A stretch of 64,000 nt of DNA, from NCBI GenBank assembly GCA_002050275.1, contig MWTB01000002.1:351176-415175 (forward strand), in the 5' to 3' direction. This DNA is from Anaerolineae bacterium UTCFX1. GTDB lineage: Bacteria; Chloroflexota; Anaerolineae; Anaerolineales; Villigracilaceae. Within the stretch, counting starts at the first letter, position 1. Each line of letters starts with the position of its first letter. Made by a program: the position numbers and the translations under genes. Positions 35,292 to 44,288 of this stretch are shown piece after piece. The notes below the pieces were generated by a model. The model was not told where the DNA came from. It made no database searches and was given only the letters and a program-made list of their open reading frames with translations.

Positions 35292-37472
35292 TTAGTTGGT
35301 CTCCTCGTTTTCGGAGGTCGCGTCGGCATCGCTTAACACTTGGATGCTCACTTCGGTATCCGGCAACGCTTGTCCGATCTCGCGAACTGCGGCGCGCAGG
35401 ATGGTTTCAAAGTCGCTCGACATGCCGATAGCCGTCGTGACTTGAGAAATCATCTGTTCGCGACTGGCGCGCACTCTAGCTTCCTCGTATAGCCGCGCGC
35501 TTTCCAACGACGACGCCAGACGCTCTATCGCTAAGTTCAATAAGGCAATTGCCTTTTCTCCGTAACCCGGCTGAAGTTTTGCATGAACGACGCCGATGGT
35601 TTGTCCGCGGAACTTAATGGGAATGGCGACTTCGTTGCGTTCCCCGGCTTCGTCAACGAGAACTTGATCTTCGCTTGCCAGCGCTTGCTTGCCCGCCGCC
35701 GGCAGGTTGGAGATTGGCTCGATGCGCACGTTGTCGAAGGTGTATCCGACGTTGCGGAGGCTTCCGCTTGCGAGGAATTTCTGCCAACCCGTGCCGGTAA
35801 ATTGTCCGTAGACTCGTTCGAGTTCGTTGAGCGTATTTGTTGATTCTTCCAGCAGGCGCGTTCGTTCGACCGCGCTACCTAGTTGACCAGCCAGCACCGA
35901 CATCATTGAAATATCCTCTTGATTGAAGGCTCTTTCTTCCGCGCTGTGAATGTCGAGAATTCCAACTACGCGATCTTCCGCTTTGAGCGGTAGGACGAAC
36001 TCCGAGCGCGTTTTAGGCAGGAATGAATTTGCCATCCAGGATGCGGCGGTCCAAGCCTCTGAAACGACTTGCAATTCGCCCGTTGACGCGACGCGCCCGA
36101 CGATGTTGATATCGCCTACTTGGATGCGATGTTTTTGCGGCGACGACGATATTTCGCCGGCTTCAGCCGCCAGAATCGCCTCTCTGTTGTCCACACTTAA
36201 GATGTAGACGCCCACATGGTAGTAATCAAAGCGTTCGAAGATGAGTTGAGCGGACTTTCGCAACATTCTGTCGAGACGTTTTTCGGCGGTGACCGTTTGC
36301 GAAATTTCTGCGGCGATTCGCAAGCGGTGCGATTGATCTTCCACATGGCGGGTGCGTTCAGCGACGCGTTGTTCCAGCGTGGCGATTGCGTTTTTGATCT
36401 GCGCAGCCATGCGGTTGAACGCATCCACCAAGACGCCGATCTCGCCGCTTCGCGCTGTAACGGGAATATAAGGTATTGCGGCGCCTTTGGATAGTTCGGA
36501 GGCGGCGACTGTTAGAGTGTGAATTGGCTGCAACATGCGATGAATTGTTAAGTAAAGCCAAGTCAGAGTGAGGAGCAAAAGAACGATACTGACCGTCGCC
36601 ACAAAGACGATCCGCTGAAACAGTATGGCGGATAGATGAGTGTGGTTGTGAAGAATGTCTACAACGCCGATGATCTTCCCTGAGAAATCGTAGAGCGGTG
36701 CGGAAAGCAGCGCGTAACTTAGATTGCCTTGATGAGGATGCGTGATGGCGAAAGAGCCGCGTAAGGCGTTGGCATAATTCTCGGGCGTGTTGGTAATGGA
36801 GGCTCCGCTTGTGCGCGCCACGATCAGCAACGCGCCGTCTAAAACAGATTCGGCTGTCGCGTTCGGCGCTAGATCTTTTGAGAGCAAGATGCTCCAGTCC
36901 GTGTCATACGTTTTTTGCAAGCCCGTAAGCGTAGATGCGTCTATTCCGATCTGATATTCGATGATTCCGAGATAAGCGCCCTGATAGAACGAAGGCGCGA
37001 CTCCGCGAACGATCAATTTGCCGCCTTCGACGTCCAGTCCTGCGGCGGCGACACGTTGATTGTCAGCGAGCATAGCCGGGAACTCGGAGACTTGATCGCT
37101 TGAGGAAGAAGAGCCCGCGTCGAAAAGCAATAAGCCGTCTGCTGCGAAGAAACGATTCGCGATGACGTGCGCGTTTGTTTCTTGTAGAGCGAGGTACCCC
37201 GGCGTTACAAGTTCGCTTAGTGCGGCGCGGTCGCGTTTTGCAAAGGCTTGTTGGATGGCAGGGTTATCGGCGGCGGTCGTGGCTAGGGCGAGCGCTGTTT
37301 GTTGCCTGAGTGCGAGCTCAGCCTGAAATGAATTTTCAATGGCGGTAATACTGCGTTCTTCGGCGGCGACGAAAGCGTTCTGAAGATTGTTGTAGAAAAA
37401 GACAAGCAACCCTGCAATGAGAATGCTGAGTAGAAACGCGATTGTGATGACAAGTCTGCGAACGAGCGTCAT
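35292..37472 (-). CDS. Extracytoplasmic sensor-HAMP-two-GAF receptor without kinase (array member 3)
   Basis: 726 residues. One helix (about 8-28), an extracytoplasmic domain of about 255 residues with Cache-like features (30-285; GYLALQETNAHVIANRFF, YLGIIEYQIGID, GKIIGVVDILHNH), a second helix (about 287-310), HAMP (310-365), a coiled coil with RVAERTRHVEDQ, GAF1 (395-540; DYYHVGVYIL, LPKTRSEFVLPL), a linker, GAF2 (about 570-665) and the C-terminal segment QMISQVTTAI...LPDTEVSIQV. GAF1 lacks the IALDVGxDA block. The start overlaps the stop of the upstream array gene by 4 bp. No kinase or MCP tip follows. Confidence 0.88.
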   Translation of the reverse strand: MTLVRRLVITIAFLLSILIAGLLVFFYNNLQNAFVAAEERSITAIENSFQAELALRQQTALALATTAADNPAIQQAFAKRDRAALSELVTPGYLALQETNAHVIANRFFAADGLLLFDAGSSSSSDQVSEFPAMLADNQRVAAAGLDVEGGKLIVRGVAPSFYQGAYLGIIEYQIGIDASTLTGLQKTYDTDWSILLSKDLAPNATAESVLDGALLIVARTSGASITNTPENYANALRGSFAITHPHQGNLSYALLSAPLYDFSGKIIGVVDILHNHTHLSAILFQRIVFVATVSIVLLLLTLTWLYLTIHRMLQPIHTLTVAASELSKGAAIPYIPVTARSGEIGVLVDAFNRMAAQIKNAIATLEQRVAERTRHVEDQSHRLRIAAEISQTVTAEKRLDRMLRKSAQLIFERFDYYHVGVYILSVDNREAILAAEAGEISSSPQKHRIQVGDINIVGRVASTGELQVVSEAWTAASWMANSFLPKTRSEFVLPLKAEDRVVGILDIHSAEERAFNQEDISMMSVLAGQLGSAVERTRLLEESTNTLNELERVYGQFTGTGWQKFLASGSLRNVGYTFDNVRIEPISNLPAAGKQALASEDQVLVDEAGERNEVAIPIKFRGQTIGVVHAKLQPGYGEKAIALLNLAIERLASSLESARLYEEARVRASREQMISQVTTAIGMSSDFETILRAAVREIGQALPDTEVSIQVLSDADATSENEETN

Positions 37473-39328
37473 GAGCCGTTCCTTCTTGTTAAGTTTTGAC
37501 TCTTTGGCGCTTCAGGATCGGTGAGATTGCCAACGTAGACGCTGGCTTCTTTCATGCCGGGCAATTGGGCTAATTCGCGCGCGGCGATTTGCAGCAGAGA
37601 GTCCAGATCGAACGCTTGGCTGAAGCGATAGGCAAGTTCGCTGATGGTCTTTTCTTGTTCTGCGCGTTGCGTCGCTTCTTCCAGAAGGCGTACGCTGTCC
37701 GCCGCTAACCCGATCTGTGTCGCGATCTCGCTTACGATTCCTTCATCGTGCTTGCCCCAAGGCGCATCGCCTTTGCGCGCGATAGATATGCTCCCAATGG
37801 CTTGTCCGCGCAACAGAATTGGAATAGAGAGGGCGTTCGGCTCGATAGTCTGGGTTTTCTCAGGGCGTAAGCCGAAGGGCGTGTATGTGACCGTTGATCG
37901 CCCCATTTTTAATTTCTGCGACCAAGCTTCGTGCGTGCGGATGGACATCAGCGCCTCGACCTGGCTGAGAGTGGCGCGCGCTTCTGCGAATAGCTGTGCT
38001 TTTTCAATGGCGACCGCTATTTGATTCGCCAACGTTTCTAGAACGCCAACGTCTTGCATGGTGAATGCGCTGGGTGCGTCCGATTGAATGTCCAGAACGC
38101 CTAACAATTGACCGTGGACAGTTAAGGGTAAGGCCACTTCGGAACGGGTGAGAGGTAGATCGGGGTTGTTGAAGAAAACAGCGTCAGCGCCTACGTCGAG
38201 AGCGATGCGGCTCTTTTTCTGCGCAGCGACATACCCAACAATGCCTTGCGTCCCGACTTTCATAGCATATCCGCGCTGCGCCATCCGCAGACCGCCTTCG
38301 GAGGAAGCGGCTAGCAACACCACCTGATCGCCGGTTTCATTGATGAGGAAAACGCCGGCGTGGTAAAAGCCGAACTGGCTGGTGATGAGGTTGACGGCGG
38401 CGTTGAGCAGAGCGGAAAGTTCTTGCTCTTCCGCGGTCTGGCGCGCGATGAACGATGCGGCGCGAAGTTGTTCGGTTCGGCGCGTGAGGTCTTCGGTTCG
38501 TTCGGCAACGCGGTTCTCTAAATTGGCGATCAGCCCGTGTAGATTCGTCGCCATAGTGTTTAGGTTTACGGCAAATTCTGCCAGCTCGCGCGTTCCGGGG
38601 ATTTCCGCAATGCGATGAGTGAGTTCGCCGCCGCTGATGCGGTTGATTGCCGATGTAAGCTTTACGATCGGTTTCGTTAGATAGCCTGCAAGGAGGTAGC
38701 TTGCCAGAATAATCAATAGACCGGCGACAAAGTCCACAATTAGTATTCGAATAAGATAAGCGCGTTCTTGGGCGCGTATCGTGTCAACGGTAATATCTAC
38801 CCCCAGTACGCCGACGCGTTGTCCGTCCGAATTGAAAATAGGAGTGTAGGCAGAGAGGAACGAGCCGTATTCATCCGTATAGTAGTCGGGCTCAAGGATT
38901 ACGCCGTTCATCGTGTCGAAGTTTTCGAGCAGGGTAGGACCGGGTTCCTCGTAGCGCAGCCCATAAGGCGAGTACCCGTCTTCGTTCGGCAATGCGCCGT
39001 CAACGACGAAGTACACGCCTTGCTCGTCTTTACGCATGGTGTAAACCCACTTTAGCTCCGAGTCTGAGCCGCGAATTTTTAAGTTTTGCGCTTGAATAAT
39101 TTGAAAATTCTCGTCGTTCTCTGCGTGGACGTTTTGGAATAAGTCGCCATTCTGTTGCAACCCAGCCAGCGCGGCAATGTTGGTGAGACGATGCCGTAAT
39201 GCGTTTTGCGCTTCTGTGCGAAAGTTTCTATAAAGCGCGAAGGATATGCCGGCGGCAAATAATATGGTCAGCGCGGTTAATGCGAAAGTGAGACGGGCTC
39301 GAATAGTTGGGTAGCGGCGATTTTCCAT
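37469..39328 (-). CDS. Extracytoplasmic sensor-HAMP-two-GAF receptor without kinase (array member 2)
   Basis: 619 residues. One helix (about 12-30), an extracytoplasmic PAS/Cache-like domain (about 32-190) with YFVVDGALPNEDGYSPYG and RVGVLGVDITVDTI, a second helix (about 195-217), HAMP (217-272), a coiled coil with RVAERTEDLTRR, GAF1 (295-440; GFYHAGVFLI, RIALDVGADAVFFNN, LPLTRSEVALPL), GAF2 (about 470-555) and the C-terminal segment KTISELAYRF. A single-domain extracellular sensor distinguishes it from the double-Cache member. No output domain is present. It overlaps the next gene by 4 bp. Confidence 0.88.
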   Translation of the reverse strand: MENRRYPTIRARLTFALTALTILFAAGISFALYRNFRTEAQNALRHRLTNIAALAGLQQNGDLFQNVHAENDENFQIIQAQNLKIRGSDSELKWVYTMRKDEQGVYFVVDGALPNEDGYSPYGLRYEEPGPTLLENFDTMNGVILEPDYYTDEYGSFLSAYTPIFNSDGQRVGVLGVDITVDTIRAQERAYLIRILIVDFVAGLLIILASYLLAGYLTKPIVKLTSAINRISGGELTHRIAEIPGTRELAEFAVNLNTMATNLHGLIANLENRVAERTEDLTRRTEQLRAASFIARQTAEEQELSALLNAAVNLITSQFGFYHAGVFLINETGDQVVLLAASSEGGLRMAQRGYAMKVGTQGIVGYVAAQKKSRIALDVGADAVFFNNPDLPLTRSEVALPLTVHGQLLGVLDIQSDAPSAFTMQDVGVLETLANQIAVAIEKAQLFAEARATLSQVEALMSIRTHEAWSQKLKMGRSTVTYTPFGLRPEKTQTIEPNALSIPILLRGQAIGSISIARKGDAPWGKHDEGIVSEIATQIGLAADSVRLLEEATQRAEQEKTISELAYRFSQAFDLDSLLQIAARELAQLPGMKEASVYVGNLTDPEAPKSQNLTRRNGS

Positions 39329-39331
39329 GAA

Positions 39332-41269
39332 TTATCCGCCCTCGTCAATCTTAAGCTCGACCGTGGCGTGCGAAGCGTCCAGCAATCTGCCGAGTTCTTT
39401 TGCGGCAGTTTGTAGGATGGCGTCAATAGTTGCAGACGACCAGATTTTTGCGTTGATGCTTGCAATCGTGCGTTCGCGCAATGCTGCTTGACGCGATTCG
39501 TTGACGAGTCTGGCGTTTTCAAGCGCCACGGCGGCTTGATCTGCAACGGCATTAACTAGATTTTCCTGCTCTGGCGTCCATTCTTCGGGGTTTGCGAGAC
39601 GAATATAGCCTAAAATTTGCTCTCGTAAACTGATCGGGATTTCGACTTGCTTCTCGCCGGCGCCGCTCTCATCGCCTATGCCGTATTCTAAATTTTCTGT
39701 AGATTGAACAAACTCGCTCCAACTGGAGAGAAGATACTGGCGTTGAGTCGCGCGCATCTCTTGCAGATTTTCTTGCGCTTCCTGGAAGAGTCGCGCGTTT
39801 TCGAGTGCGATCGCTACATGGTTTGCCATGGCTTGCATTGTGCGGATCGTATCGGGACCGAAATCCGATTCCTTGGTAGATTGAACGTCAAGCGCGCCTA
39901 GAACCCGTTCGCCAACCAACAGCGGCAGGGCGATCTCGGATTGGGTGCGCGGTAAGAACGGGTTATCGAAACGCTCCTGCTCTTGAAATGCAATTTGCGC
40001 GATCTTAGGCGATCGGTCTCGGATTGCGCCGCCGACCATGCTTTTGCCGGCGACCTCGTGCCGTTGGCGGTTTTGAATAAGCAGCTTTCCCGGCTCACCC
40101 GTCGCCGCGCGAATTTCAGCCCATTTTTCGCTAGGATCGAGGAGGTAAATTGCGGCGAAGTAATAACCGAACCGATCGGTAAACAGGTTGATCACGCGAT
40201 TTGGAAGTCCGTTCGGATCGAGGCTGGAAGAAGCGACTTGCCCGACTTCATTAGAGGCTTCGAGTAACTCGGTCCGCTCCGCCACTTTTTGCTCCAATGT
40301 ATTTTGAAGAGCCTCAAGGCGTTCCACCATGTGATTAAAGTGTATGGCGACGAGCCCCAACTCGTCTGTGGCGCTGATGGCGGCGCGCGCCGACAAGTCG
40401 CCCTGTTCCACTTTGCTGAAGGTTTCGATCAATCCGCGAATCGGATTTGAAATAGACCTTGAGACGTAATACGAATAGCCGATTCCGAGGATAAGCGTAA
40501 GCGCGCTGAATAAAATGGTTTGGTTGCGCAAATCTTGAAAAACGTCAATTGAACTGACTTCAGCGAAGAGAATGCGAACGGCTTGTTTATAGCCGATCGG
40601 CGCGATGAGCAACACGCCGATGAGGATTGTCGCGAGAATTAACAAAAGGAACTTGCTCACGACCAATGCGCCTGCGCGTCCTTCGCGTTGTGATTTGAAA
40701 TCGGCGGGAACTAATGCCAGTCTGAACGGAAGCGTGGCGCGCTCCATCAGTAGAATGCAAAAGACCGTCTGACCTAGAATCGCCGCGGCGCCTCCGAAGA
40801 GGAAATAGTACGGATTAGGCGAGGCGATCGGGTTGAGGAAAACGGAAGAAAGCGCCTGGCTTTGTCTGTTCAGGATGATCCAGACCGGCAGAAGAACGGT
40901 TGCGAGGAAAATTATCGCGGAAGAAATTCCGAAACGGGCGGTAAAACTGGTGATTTCGCGCCATGCGCCCAACTCTGCGTTAGAGTCTTGGGCGGCGGAT
41001 CCGCTTGCGATTTGATCGAGGCGCTTCCGCAAATGTTTTGAAATGTACCAACCGAGCAGCGTCGTTAAGGCGAAACCGAAGACGGATAACGCCAGCGTGA
41101 TGTAGGCTGTGTTTTGTTTTATTACATCGTCTAATCCGATGTTGAATAGAATGGATAATGCGCCCGGCAACGCTCCGATTATCGCAACGAGCTCTGTTAA
41201 TATGAACGCCAGTATAAACCCACGACCGTTTTGACGCTTTATTGCAGGTGAAAATGGCGCTCTATTCAT
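39332..41269 (-). CDS. Multi-TM-HAMP-two-GAF receptor without kinase (array member 1)
   Basis: The ATG at 41269, just after a GGAGG site and overlapping the upstream stop codon by 8 bp, gives 645 residues; the frame extends to 41305. About six membrane helices (15-285), HAMP (about 275-325) with RSISNPIRGLIETFSKVEQGD, a coiled coil, GAF1 (335-480; GYYFAAIYLLD, LPRTQSEIALPL, but no IALDVGxDA block), a linker with QYLLSSWSEFVQS, GAF2 (about 510-590) and the C-terminal segment RTIASINAKI. The combination of a multi-helix membrane part with HAMP differs from the simpler multi-TM members. No enzymatic output is visible. Confidence 0.87.
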   Translation of the reverse strand: MNRAPFSPAIKRQNGRGFILAFILTELVAIIGALPGALSILFNIGLDDVIKQNTAYITLALSVFGFALTTLLGWYISKHLRKRLDQIASGSAAQDSNAELGAWREITSFTARFGISSAIIFLATVLLPVWIILNRQSQALSSVFLNPIASPNPYYFLFGGAAAILGQTVFCILLMERATLPFRLALVPADFKSQREGRAGALVVSKFLLLILATILIGVLLIAPIGYKQAVRILFAEVSSIDVFQDLRNQTILFSALTLILGIGYSYYVSRSISNPIRGLIETFSKVEQGDLSARAAISATDELGLVAIHFNHMVERLEALQNTLEQKVAERTELLEASNEVGQVASSSLDPNGLPNRVINLFTDRFGYYFAAIYLLDPSEKWAEIRAATGEPGKLLIQNRQRHEVAGKSMVGGAIRDRSPKIAQIAFQEQERFDNPFLPRTQSEIALPLLVGERVLGALDVQSTKESDFGPDTIRTMQAMANHVAIALENARLFQEAQENLQEMRATQRQYLLSSWSEFVQSTENLEYGIGDESGAGEKQVEIPISLREQILGYIRLANPEEWTPEQENLVNAVADQAAVALENARLVNESRQAALRERTIASINAKIWSSATIDAILQTAAKELGRLLDASHATVELKIDEGG

Positions 41270-43373
41270 GCCCGCCTCCGATGGAATGCGTCGCAGTATT
41301 TGCATCTGCCCCGAGTTTGATGCGCATCCCGCTTGCGCCTAGCGCGCGCATGAGCTCGCTGGCGGTGGTCGCCAGAATAGTTTGAATGTCGGTTGTGCGG
41401 CGAATCTTATCGGTGATTTCGAAGATGACGCGCTCGCGTTCGACCTGTGAACGCACTTGTTCAAGCAAACGCGCGTTAGCGATGACGGCGGCAAGACTGC
41501 CGCCTAATGTCCCGAGCAATTCCTCGTCGTTGTCTGTGTATGCCGCGATTTTTTCGCTTTCTACGTTTAACACTCCCAGTATCTCGCCTCGATAGAGCAA
41601 CGGGATCGCCAGCTCCGATCGAACCTCGGTATTGCCTTCGATGTAGCGCGAATCCTGTTGAACGTCGTCAATTCGCAAGGGGCGACCATGCAAGGCGCTC
41701 CAGCCTGCAATCCCGCTGCCGAGGGGGAATACTTGCTGGTAGATATCTTCTCCATATCCTGCGGCGGCTTTTACTTCCAGCGCCTGAGTATTAGAGTTAA
41801 GCAGCAAAATGATGACGCGATCGCCGCTGAGCGTAACTTGTAATCCGCTAACCGCCGCCTGCAGGGCTTCGTCCAGTGTTGCGCCAGATGCGACAGTGGC
41901 TGTGACGTGATGCAATAACCTGTGTTGTGCGAGGCGCTCTTGTGTTTCGGCGAATAGTTCGGAGTTGGCGACCGCTACGGATAGCTGATCTGCCAGAATT
42001 TGCAGGATGCGTAAATTGTTTTGAGAGAACGCGTACAGTTGATCGCTGTGAACGTCGAGCGCGCCCAAGATGCGATCGCCCACTTTCAAGGCAAGCGCGG
42101 CTTCGGCTTTTGTTTCCGGTAGAGTTGGATGCGAAACAAACAGCGGGTCGCGCGAGGTGTCGTTTACGATGAGCGCTTCGCCTTTCTCGACGACCGAACC
42201 GACAATGGATTTTGAGTCGACTTGGACTTGATATTCCGAGCGTTTGAGCGACGCTCCTGCTTCGCCTGTGGCTTCGCGCACGATCGCGAATTGACCGAGC
42301 GAATCTTTTAAGAAGATCGAAGCGTGATAGAAATTGAAACGCGCGCGAATTAACTCGACCGCTTTGCGGAGCAGTTCATTGATGTCGAGCGAACTGCTGA
42401 CATCGCGGGCGATTTCGGCGGCGGTTTCAAATTGCAGCGCCATTCGTTCGCTTTCCTCCAGCAGGGTGACTGTGTAAATAGCGTTGGCGACTTGGTTGGC
42501 GGTTTCGGCGGCAAAATGTAGATCAGCCTCGTTGAAGCTGTTCTCTTTGTCCATATCTTGAATGATAAGCGCGCCGATGGCTCTTCCGCGCGCAAGCAAT
42601 GGAACGCCCAACCATGAGCGCGGCGGCTTGCCGGATATTTTCGCACCCATAGCGACGACTTGCCTTGCGGTGTCTGAAACGATCATCAGCGGTTCGCGGG
42701 TGTGGATGAGCAAAGAAGTTAGACCTTCGCCGAGAGGGAAGGCTTCCAGCGTTGAGAGACGTCCTTCTTCGTATAAATAAGGCACATTGATCGAGTTTGT
42801 GTTTTCATCATAAAGCGCGATGACGAAGCTGTAATTGCCGATGACGCTTCGAATCTGGTTGTGGATGAGAGAATAGAAGGCGCGTAAGTCGCTGACAGCG
42901 GCGGCGTTGGAAGAGAGTATGTCGAGCGCTTTGGCTTCGCGCGCGTGACGCGCGCTCTCTTCGGGTTGAAGAGGCGCTGGAGCGGAAGCGGCGGCAACAA
43001 TCGTTTCGAACTGCAGCGCCTGCTGGCTGGCGGCGATCGCTTCGTTGCTGATCGGTTGCTGGTCTCGCGCTCCGAGCATGAGCGCCCCTTTTAAGATTCC
43101 ATTCTCGAATGCTGGAATGAATACAGCCGATTCGCATTCAAAACGCTGCAGATACGCGTTCAGCGGCTTGAGCGGCGTTGTTTTTCCCACATGCGCCGCG
43201 CCGCCTCCCCAGATCGCTTCCATCTCGCGAACGCTTAGATCGTCGCTGAGAGGAAGCGCTTGCGGTTCCGACTCTTGCGGATCAAGGAAATGAACAAGCC
43301 GCAGGCGGTCGGCGTTGACGATGAAAAATGCTGTAACGAGGCGCGTAGTTCCTTCTGGTGTAGTTTTGCTCAT
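41262..43373 (-). CDS. Soluble three-GAF protein heading the receptor array
   Basis: About 703 residues from the ATG at 43373; the frame extends to a TTG at 43451 that overlaps the upstream receiver gene by 16 bp and could be the true, coupled start. No membrane helix is seen. An N-terminal region of uncertain fold (about 1-140) precedes three GAF domains (about 165-305, 320-480 with LPETKAEAALAL, 500-650 with EVRSELAIPLLYRGEILGVLNVES) and the same C-terminal segment as the membrane members (RVIFEITDKI...LGASGMRIKL). It may be the cytoplasmic scaffold or sensor of the set. No output domain is present. Confidence 0.85.
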   Translation of the reverse strand: MSKTTPEGTTRLVTAFFIVNADRLRLVHFLDPQESEPQALPLSDDLSVREMEAIWGGGAAHVGKTTPLKPLNAYLQRFECESAVFIPAFENGILKGALMLGARDQQPISNEAIAASQQALQFETIVAAASAPAPLQPEESARHAREAKALDILSSNAAAVSDLRAFYSLIHNQIRSVIGNYSFVIALYDENTNSINVPYLYEEGRLSTLEAFPLGEGLTSLLIHTREPLMIVSDTARQVVAMGAKISGKPPRSWLGVPLLARGRAIGALIIQDMDKENSFNEADLHFAAETANQVANAIYTVTLLEESERMALQFETAAEIARDVSSSLDINELLRKAVELIRARFNFYHASIFLKDSLGQFAIVREATGEAGASLKRSEYQVQVDSKSIVGSVVEKGEALIVNDTSRDPLFVSHPTLPETKAEAALALKVGDRILGALDVHSDQLYAFSQNNLRILQILADQLSVAVANSELFAETQERLAQHRLLHHVTATVASGATLDEALQAAVSGLQVTLSGDRVIILLLNSNTQALEVKAAAGYGEDIYQQVFPLGSGIAGWSALHGRPLRIDDVQQDSRYIEGNTEVRSELAIPLLYRGEILGVLNVESEKIAAYTDNDEELLGTLGGSLAAVIANARLLEQVRSQVERERVIFEITDKIRRTTDIQTILATTASELMRALGASGMRIKLGADANTATHSIGGGHE

Positions 43374-43435
43374 TGGCGCTTGGTTTCCGATGGATTCGTC
43401 TCGGCTGGATTGCGCAACGCGACGCGCCTCATCTA

Positions 43436-43879
43436 TTAATTGAACTCCCAAACGGATTCGCCGTTTAAGATTCTGCGGATTTGGTCGGGGAATTTGTCGG
43501 GGTCGAGCGGTTTTCCGAGGAAACCGTCGAAGCCTGATTCGCGCGCTTTGTTCACTTGATCCACGCTGGCTTCGGCGGTGACTGCGATGATCGGCGTGGA
43601 TTTTAATTTCTCGGAAGCGCGAATCTTTTTTAGCGCGCCGTAGCCGTCTTCATATGGCAGGCGAATATCCATGAGGATTAAGTCGAGTCGCGAGAGCGTG
43701 TCCGCATATTCTACAACTTCGTAACCGGACGTTTTCCATTCGCAGTGAACGCCGAGGTAGCCGAGCATTCTTGCAATCAGCACGAAGTTGGCGACGTTGT
43801 CTTCCACAACCAGCACGGTCGCATCTTTAGGTATGGATGGTTTGCGAATGGGCTGAGTGTCTAAAACGTTTTCAGGCAT
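43436..43879 (-). CDS. Stand-alone receiver domain protein (CheY-like)
   Basis: The ATG at 43879 follows a GAGGAG site and overlaps the stop codon of the preceding receiver gene. The product is 147 residues: a short N-terminal extension, then a receiver with LVVEDN, phospho-acceptor Asp in LILMDIRLPYEDG, switch Thr in IIAVTAEA and Lys in FLGKPLDPDKF. There is no output domain. It is the second gene of the array and probably receives phosphate from the hybrid kinase at the array's far end. Confidence 0.9.
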   Translation of the reverse strand: MPENVLDTQPIRKPSIPKDATVLVVEDNVANFVLIARMLGYLGVHCEWKTSGYEVVEYADTLSRLDLILMDIRLPYEDGYGALKKIRASEKLKSTPIIAVTAEASVDQVNKARESGFDGFLGKPLDPDKFPDQIRRILNGESVWEFN

Positions 43880-44264
43880 TAGGTCTCCTCGCAAGGAACT
43901 TCTCAATTTCAAGCGAAAGCAAGTCTATATCAACGGGTTTCTGGATGTATCCATCGCAGCCAGCCTGCAATGTTCTTTCGCGGTCTCCCCGCATAACATT
44001 GGCGGTTAGGGCAATGATCGGGATTTGCTCGAAACCGGGTATGGATTTAATCTGCGCAGTTAGCGTGTACCCGTCCATATCGGGCATGTTAATATCCATA
44101 AGTATTAAGTTGGGATGATTAGTCTGCAACAGATCCAGCGCTTGTCCGGCGGTATCTGCCTCCATTAGCGTGTATCCTTCGGCGAGTAAAACACGACGGA
44201 TGAGCATCCGGTTTTCAAGATTGTCTTCCACGTAAAGTATCGTACCTTTTCCATTCTGCATCAT
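43872..44264 (-). CDS. Stand-alone receiver domain protein (CheY/DivK-like)
   Basis: The first gene of the long minus-strand array. From the ATG at 44264 the product is 130 residues, a single receiver with LYVEDNLENRMLIRRVL, phospho-acceptor Asp in LILMDINMPDMDGYTL, switch Thr in IIALTANVM and Lys in YIQKPVD. The pattern is close to DivK-type single-domain regulators. Start candidates are the TTG at 44288 and ATGs at 44264 and 44261. A GAGG lies about 13 nt before 44264. The 3' end overlaps the next receiver gene by 8 bp. Confidence 0.9.
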   Translation of the reverse strand: MMQNGKGTILYVEDNLENRMLIRRVLLAEGYTLMEADTAGQALDLLQTNHPNLILMDINMPDMDGYTLTAQIKSIPGFEQIPIIALTANVMRGDRERTLQAGCDGYIQKPVDIDLLSLEIEKFLARRPNA

Positions 44265-44288
44265 ACTTTGAGAATACCTCAGGCTCAA

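Noticed and set aside
24171-43451. Repetitive signal that might be a CRISPR or DNA repeat array
   Set aside because: The recurring similarity is at protein level between GAF-coding genes with normal reading frames. There are no evenly spaced short direct repeats.
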